DNA of 64,000 bases from Synchiropus splendidus. Taxonomy: Eukaryota; Chordata; Actinopteri; Syngnathiformes; Callionymidae. Where the stretch lies: NCBI RefSeq assembly GCF_027744825.2, contig NC_071347.1:14798501-14862500 (forward strand). The letters run 5' to 3'. The position numbers and the translations under genes are program-made. Every line of letters starts with the position of its first letter. The stretch's first letter is position 1. Positions 58,441-64,000 of this stretch are shown piece by piece. Below the pieces are notes generated by a model that saw nothing but the letters and a program-made list of their open reading frames with translations, was not told where the DNA came from and searched no databases.

Positions 58441-59010
58441 CTCGGGCTAGCAGGTGATGCACTGTTTGTGTCCCGAGTGAAAGTCATCCAGCCTTCCAGG
58501 GGCAGAGCATGGAGCGGTCAAAACCTCCAGCTGCTTTAGATGGCCCACGTTTATTACACTTCTCTACCCGTTTATAGGTGTAACCGGCACTTGACGTTAT
58601 CGCAGGGTCTTGGCTTTTGATGGACATTTCGGCATTGGAAAGACACACAGCCTCACAAGCTGATCCATCGACTGTATTTCGTAACAGACTGAGCCGTCTG
58701 GCGGATTGGCCAATGGTTTCCCCTCCTGAAGCTGCCCCCAGTAAATGGCTGCAAAACTTGGTACAACAGTACAGGTACACTTTTACCATCCACATTTGTC
58801 CTTTAGCAGAGCAATGCTGAGAATTTGTGGAAATGTTCATCATGAGATCAGATGATTTCATTTCTGGGTTGACATATGGATCCACGCATCTTTTGAAGTG
58901 CCCTCTCTTTACAGCTCTAACTGCATGTGTTGTGCTGGTGTGTTGTGCCAATGAGCCCATTGCTTTCAACTGTATTTTAAATGCTAAAAGAAAGAAAATC
59001 TTAAACAAAA
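58441..59010. other. Unique stretch with a long minus frame
   Basis: A 183-codon minus frame (59035 down to 58484) is open but shows no domain or splice signals; it is probably chance. Confidence 0.35.
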
Positions 59011-59113
59011 GTTGGGCTTTTGAGGCTACTCCCATCCCTCAACCGGTCAGGTTGTTCGGACGCAACAATGCCTCGAGAGTATAAAGTTGTGGGTTCGAAT
59101 CCCACTCCCAACA
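59011..59113 (+). ncRNA. tRNA-like (Leu-type) pseudogene or SINE head
   Basis: A perfect B box GGTTCGAATCC (59092-59102) sits in a perfect T stem (GTGGG 59089-59093 with CCCAC 59101-59105). The 3' acceptor TCCCAAC (59106-59112) pairs at six of seven positions with GTTGGGC at 59011-59017. GGTCAGG near 59045 and the T arm resemble tRNA-Leu. The acceptor-to-acceptor length of 102 nt is too long for a tRNA and no A box is clear, so it is degenerate or SINE-derived. Confidence 0.45.
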
Positions 59114-60419
59114 CAGTTGTGATCAAAGAAAATGTGTTTAAGCATATTGCGTTGCATCATGTTTAAATTGCCTCAGGTATATAGAATAGGTAAAAATATT
59201 TCTGCATCACGCACTCCCAGTGAAAAGGCAAGAAGCTCTGCCATCCAGGAGCGGCTCAAAGTAGAGCCGCAGCGCCTCCGTGCCGAGAGACTTCAGTAAA
59301 GGTGGACCTTCAGAGCTTAAGGAGCTCTCTAGAGAGCAGAAAGTCTGGACCTCTTTACTTCAATAGCTGCCCCTGCGACCTGACCTTGAGCAAACAGAAT
59401 GGCATGAATAAGAGAAAGGTAGAAGAATATATGGATATGAATGGATGGAATACATGTATTGAAACCTTACAGAGCAATTTTATTTGACTCTGCTGCTCCC
59501 GGTTTTTCTATGGGTCACGCTGGCATTAGGCAGACTAACAATGCACCGCCGTGGATGGAAGTGGGATTGGTGGAACTCCAAACAATAGCCTGAACCGCTG
59601 AGAGGAGTGTCATTGAAATTACAATAAAAAGGTATCGGAGCACAATAGAGGGTTCCGTCTGGGTTTTCACACAATGGCGTATGTAGAGAAGTTAACAATC
59701 AAAACAGAGAAGAAAAGAGGTTCCTGACCTTGGAATTCTCAAAACATGCACAACATCAGCTTTGACGCGACTGAAGTGCGTTGGAGTTCATGTTTTAGTT
59801 AACGCCGTCTTCGCTCTCCAACCTTGGCTTTGATTACTGGCACACAATCAAATATCTAAAAACATCAGGAGAGAGGAGTTTTGCAAAGTGCTTCCTCTGC
59901 TATAGGTGTTTATTAAAATCCTTGCTTGTGAGGGTATCAAGCTGTCAAAGCTAGCTCGGAGCATCAAAGGTGTTGAAATGCCTTCAGACCATGATCGGCA
60001 GCTCCTGGACTGGGACTTTGTACTGCTTCCTCTTCTGCTCTGTTTTGTACTGAAACAAGACAGTTTCCCAAAATAAAACTCCTCTCGATGACCTTCCCTT
60101 TCCATGGAGAAGTGTAAATCCCCATTCTCTCTGCCAACAAGGACTCATTACGCCCCGTTTTAAAGAGAGCTTTCTGGTCCAGGAGGCCTCATTACAGCTG
60201 AAAAAGACACCCATGGGACACGCGAGGAAAACAGTGAAGACCCCCCCTTGAGTAATAAGCCTGCAAACTTCTACACAAGACTGAGTGAAGAACTTACAAA
60301 CTGGGAAGTGAGCAGCCCCCCACTGTTCCATAGGAAAGGTGTCTTTGAGCTGTGAAGAGTCTATGGCTCAGTAGTCAGACGCCTCCGAAAACTGCTCACG
60401 GGCTGATTAGAGCGGAACA
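59114..60419. other. Unique non-coding stretch
   Basis: The 115-codon minus frame (60331 down to 59984) has no domain. No repeat, exon or motif cluster is supported. Confidence 0.4.
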
Positions 60420-60970
60420 ATGGTTCAAAACCGCAACGCAACTGATGCCTTCACTGTCACCACTAAGCCATCACTTTGAAGCTTTCCCTTCTGCCAAATG
60501 TCACTATTAATACGTTGCCCCCGTCGCCTCAAATTGTCAGCATTAATTAGCAACCCCTGCTTAGATTAGCGTCATGTATCTAATAGCGTCCCCGGTGAGA
60601 AGCATATAAAAACAATACGGGCTCCGACAGGCAGAAGGAGCGGCTATTTTTAGACAGTGTCTTTTGGGTGACCTTGCGGGGCCGGACTGAAAACACAGCT
60701 GCAAGGCGCTTCGGACAAAAATGTTATCTGAACTAATAAACTTTGGATCGGAGTTGTCTTTTAAAAAGCCTCACAATTGAATTTTCCCACAAGCCAGACA
60801 GATGTTTTTTTAATTTCTATATCGCTGCAAGCTGTGATTCCCACGTGAAAGGCATCAGTGGACTGCCTCCTCCTGTCACTCACGGTTGAGGACAGAGAGC
60901 CGGCTACGTCAAAGTCCTGACCTCTGGCTCCCGGCGAGTGTATCCACCCACATCCAGCTCCGTCGTGTCA
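60420..60970. promoter_or_regulatory. Candidate conserved non-coding block
   Basis: CATTAATTAGCAACC (60541-60555, with TAATTAG at 60544-60550), TTAGATTAGCG (60561-60571) and CATATAAAAAC (60603-60613) occur in repeat-free sequence with CpG. The TATAAAA word could be a TATA box, but no transcript evidence accompanies it. Confidence 0.27.
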
Positions 60971-61209
60971 CTTGCACTGTGAGAAATAACACATGAGAAA
61001 AAACGAGAATGTGTTTTCTTATATTCTAAAATATCTCCAGCCAAGGGAACCCAAAAGAAAAAAATCTAGTCGAGAGAGATGTGATTTTCAATGCAGAGGT
61101 ATCGTTCAATGTCACATAAATAAGTCTAGAAATACAAAGAGCAAATTTTCTAATATCAAAAACTGTAAAAGAATGAAGAAATGCCAATGCAGTAAACAGT
61201 AATTATGTA
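60971..61209. other. A-rich unique spacer
   Basis: No feature is recognised. The 69-codon lysine-rich frame reflects A-richness. Confidence 0.4.
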
Positions 61210-61752
61210 AGACATAAGCTGATACTTTTTTCTCGTGGTCTGAACTCTGCGGCGTATACAACATTGTGGCTAATATATGGATTTTTACAGGCTAAAGAGC
61301 ATCGTCCTGCCAAAATATTGAGCCTTGTCACATCAAACCGCTGAAATCACAGGCATTTTATTGTCCTTAAAGTTCTCAAAATATGTTGTTTTCGCCCGCG
61401 TGTCCACAGATCCACCCACAGAGCAGATCTCCTGGAGGACGGAAGATGAGAAGCAGCAGCTGAGACCAGCTGTGGTGTCGGAACTTCAGACATGCGGGTA
61501 GAAGCAGCCATTTAATGTGAATAAAAGATGTGAGGAGTTCATGATTCAAGTTCGGAACATTGCCCAGTTTGTTTCATGAGTCAGTCTCCATGTTGGACCA
61601 TTTTTTTTAACCTTTCTACAGTGCAGACAGCACCACTGCACCCATAGCTTATAGACTGCTGCGGCTTATCTATGAACAAGATCTATTTTCCTTCTTAAAT
61701 TTAGTGGGTGCAGCTAATATTTTGGTGCGCTATGTAGTCCGGAATTTACAGT
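61210..61752 (+). mobile_element. 540-bp-class MITE, copy 3 (most complete)
   Basis: It runs from ACATAAGCTGATACTTTTTT to TAGTCCGGAATTTACAG. It shares CTGAAATCACAGGCATTTTA, GATCTCCTGGAGGACGGAAG and TAGACTGCTGCGGCTTATCT with copies 1 and 2. CAGCTG E-boxes lie at 61457-61462 and 61467-61472, four bases apart as in copy 1. The ends are inverted (CCGGACTA and TAGTCCGG-type). The superfamily was not decided and no transposase is present. Confidence 0.75.
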
Positions 61753-63009
61753 CAGCAACTACCATATTATTCTTTTCACCCGTACATATAAGTAACTGGA
61801 TGGATGCACTTATTTCTGCTGCTTCTTTCAGTCATATTTCACTAGACCCCATAATGAACACACAAACTCATTTCTGTTTGTTTCTGGGGTCATGCTTTTA
61901 ATATCCAGATGGATGTTCCCACCGACCGCCCTGAAAGATGAAGCTCATTCTAGTAGGAGCACTCAGACTCACTAGAATTGCAGCGGATCAGCTGTGAGAA
62001 CAAACGGCCTTCGGTGGAAATGAGGGATGAGATAATGCTGTAAAGCCACACTGGAAGTCAGGTGTGTGGATGAAGATGAGTGTGAAGTGACAAAGGATGG
62101 ATGGAAGTTGTAGGCGCGGGCATAGCAATCAAGTGGGGGGTCATTTTCAGTCAGTTGCTTGCTGGTTCTGTTCTCTGATCAGGATAATTGTTACCAAGCT
62201 AACAAGACAAATCTGAATCCTCAGGTCTCATCACTTCCACAGCCCTCAGTGTCAGCGGAGGTCACCGTTCTCAACGGCTCAGTCTGTGGCAGATGGCGAG
62301 TCTCTAACACCTCGTCTCCCTTAAGGGGTTCACCAGAGCCATTTATAGCAGCGACTTCTGTTTCATCTGTAACATCAGACAAGTGGATGCAAACCCACGC
62401 TCCGCATGCAAATGTGAGGCTCACTTTGTTTCCATGAACTGCAATGCGAACCTCTTCAGGAGTCTTTTCCAGCATACCTCTATAGGTGGTGATTCTCATA
62501 AGCAAGGAAGCACTGGAGGGTTTTGTCCTTTAGCTAAAACATCAACATAGAGCTTAACTCTGTTCTCAGTTACTACTCAGGTGAAGCAGTCTGGGTAGCA
62601 GTTTTGTCCATATCATATCACGGTATTGGAATAATGGAATCGGGTGGTGAGCCAGATCCCCCTCATCTCAACAGGTTGTGTCATAGGGGACTGTTTATTG
62701 ACGGGCCCTTAACTCTTGCAGTCGTTTAAATTGATCAGCACGTTGCCAGTCAGGGGGCAGCAGGGGAGCTGAAGGACAGGGCAACTTAAGGGCCATTAGG
62801 CACAAGTGAGTGCACAATAGTCGATGTAGACAGATTACCGTGGCCAGTGGAGCTTTGAAGAACACTGCTCGCAGTGATTATCTTTTCACCTGGAGAGCTC
62901 AGTGTCCTGACACCGGCCAAACATTCAAGAGATGTCTGGTGCTGGACTCTCCTGCCTCTATGAAGCATGACAGGAGCAGGAGGGTGAGTGGATGTTGGTA
63001 TACACTGTA
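61753..63009. other. Unique non-coding stretch
   Basis: Frames of 92 to 94 codons overlap on both strands near 62160-62505 without domains. No repeat is recognised. Confidence 0.4.
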
Positions 63010-63310
63010 CAGTGAAGCCCAAAGTTATTCGTACCCCTGACTAAATATTAGTTTTTTTTTCTTGACTGGACTCTTTCAGGTTGGAGGGTCTTCTTGCCAC
63101 CTCCCTGATCTTCAGCTTCCTCCACATATTTTCTATCGGACTGGATTGTTTTGGATCGTTGTGATGCTGAAAATGTCCAAGCACCAAGGCCAAGTTTCTC
63201 TACGGACTGTTTGATGTTCTTGCTGAGAATCTTTCTTTATTCTTCTTTTTTTTTTTTCCTTTTATACGTGCCGTTCACTGGCTGAAAAACACCCCCAACG
63301 TATTACATTC
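63010..63310 (-). mobile_element. Tc1/mariner element, truncated end
   Basis: Preceded by TA, the element starts CAGTGAAGCCCAAAGTTATT, a Tc1-like terminal repeat. It continues with TTGGAGGGTCTTCTTGCCAC, CCTCCCTGATCTTCAGC and TTTTGGATCGTTGTGATGCT, the reverse complement of a fish Tc1-family transposase region. Only one terminus is present and the frame is broken, so the copy is dead. The inner limit is approximate. Confidence 0.7.
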
Positions 63311-64000
63311 CCAATAAGTTAGCCCAGGTTTGTTGGTCCAGCGAGAAACAACAGCTGAGATTAAACATGTTAAATTAATCCGTTGCTCCTATTTTCAGAA
63401 CAAAGCAGACCTGGGTGCCACATGTGGCCTGTTGCTGCATGTAGGTGGCCCTCATAAGGCCAGAACAAAAGTGTGAAACTGAACTTCCTACGTAACACAT
63501 TGCGCTGTCCTCACCACAGGTGCAGCTACTGTATATAGCCAGCAAATTACAAAAGAAACTCTGGATTCTTTTCTTGTATTATGGAAGTTTCGTGTATTCA
63601 TACATAGTAAGGACAAAATACACAAAAAAGTAGATATTCAGTGTTCAACAAACAAAATGCAGCCTTAATAATACCACAAATGTTACAAATACTAACAGCA
63701 CAAAGACGAAAGTTTGCCATGGTTGAAACGTAATCTACCAAAACAAACTTACAATATTTATTGCAACTTGTTTATTACTTTTAGCTAAATTCGAAGCGTC
63801 TTGAAAACTGGAGACATGACACACCTACATAACAAAACTGAGAGAAACTGTTGTTTCTTTGCTCATATTTTCAGGACAATGCAAATTTGCCTCATAGAGA
63901 ACACCTCAGTGCTGCTCTGAATTTGTCATTCCAAAAATACGACTATGGATTTGGAACAACAGCCCTCTTGACTTAAAGCTATATTGGCATGCTATTTGGC
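63311..64000. other. AT-rich unique end of window
   Basis: Around 63408-63470, CCTGGGTGCCACATGTGGCC and GTGGCCCTCATAAGGCCAG hint at a decayed hAT-type terminus. No other feature is supported. Confidence 0.35.

Noticed and set aside
58484..59035. 183-codon minus frame
   Set aside because: No domain, no splice signals and no third-position bias.
60603..60613. TATA box
   Set aside because: TATAAAA occurs, but there is no downstream first exon or CpG promoter context to support a start site.

Overview
This window looks like vertebrate nuclear DNA, most likely from a teleost fish, and mostly intergenic or intronic. No complete gene, rRNA, CRISPR array or bacterial-type operon is visible. The longest open frames are about 200 codons. 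One of them is the antisense of a decayed retrotransposon, and the rest lack recognisable domains. The fish assignment rests on the repeats: a 5'-truncated RTE-like LINE, 3' fragments of other non-LTR elements, a Tc1/mariner end, several hAT-like MITEs, a probable solo LTR and tRNA-derived heads. There are also many short (AT)n, (ATT)n, (CAT)n and A-rich tracts. The species cannot be named from the sequence alone.

Layout. 1-5 kb: unique sequence with a CpG-rich block at 1.69-2.17 kb. 5-9.3 kb: two copies (A, B) of a small hAT-like MITE, another hAT-type MITE and the RTE-like LINE. 9.5-13 kb: GC-rich and homeodomain-motif-rich sequence that resembles conserved non-coding DNA, interrupted by a LINE fragment. 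13-19.3 kb: LINE tails, MITE copy C, a 696-bp solo-LTR candidate and two hAT-type remnants. 19.7-28.9 kb: mostly unique, with regulatory-looking blocks near 20, 25 and 26.3 kb. 28.9-33.5 kb: MITE copy D, a LINE fragment split by an insert with a 56-bp flanking duplication, a MITE containing a perfect 21-bp hairpin, and a second copy of the insert. 33.5-48 kb: sparse unique sequence with three more dispersed families and an orphan exon-like segment on the + strand (42.46 kb). 48.29 kb: the best coding candidate, an 81-nt minus-strand exon with a strong donor site and G or C at 26 of 27 third codon positions. 48.4-64 kb: unique sequence with further repeat copies, two tRNA-like heads, regulatory-looking blocks at 55.9-56.6, 58.0-58.4 and 60.4-60.9 kb, and a Tc1-like end at 63.0 kb.

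The parts do not form a pathway. The simplest reading is a gene desert or large introns around a developmental locus, with exon-like islands too isolated to assign to a gene. The most notable pattern is the 200-bp MITE present four times. Each copy carries two CTCF-like core motifs facing each other, so the family may have spread convergent CTCF pairs. No binding data support this here; it is read from motifs only.
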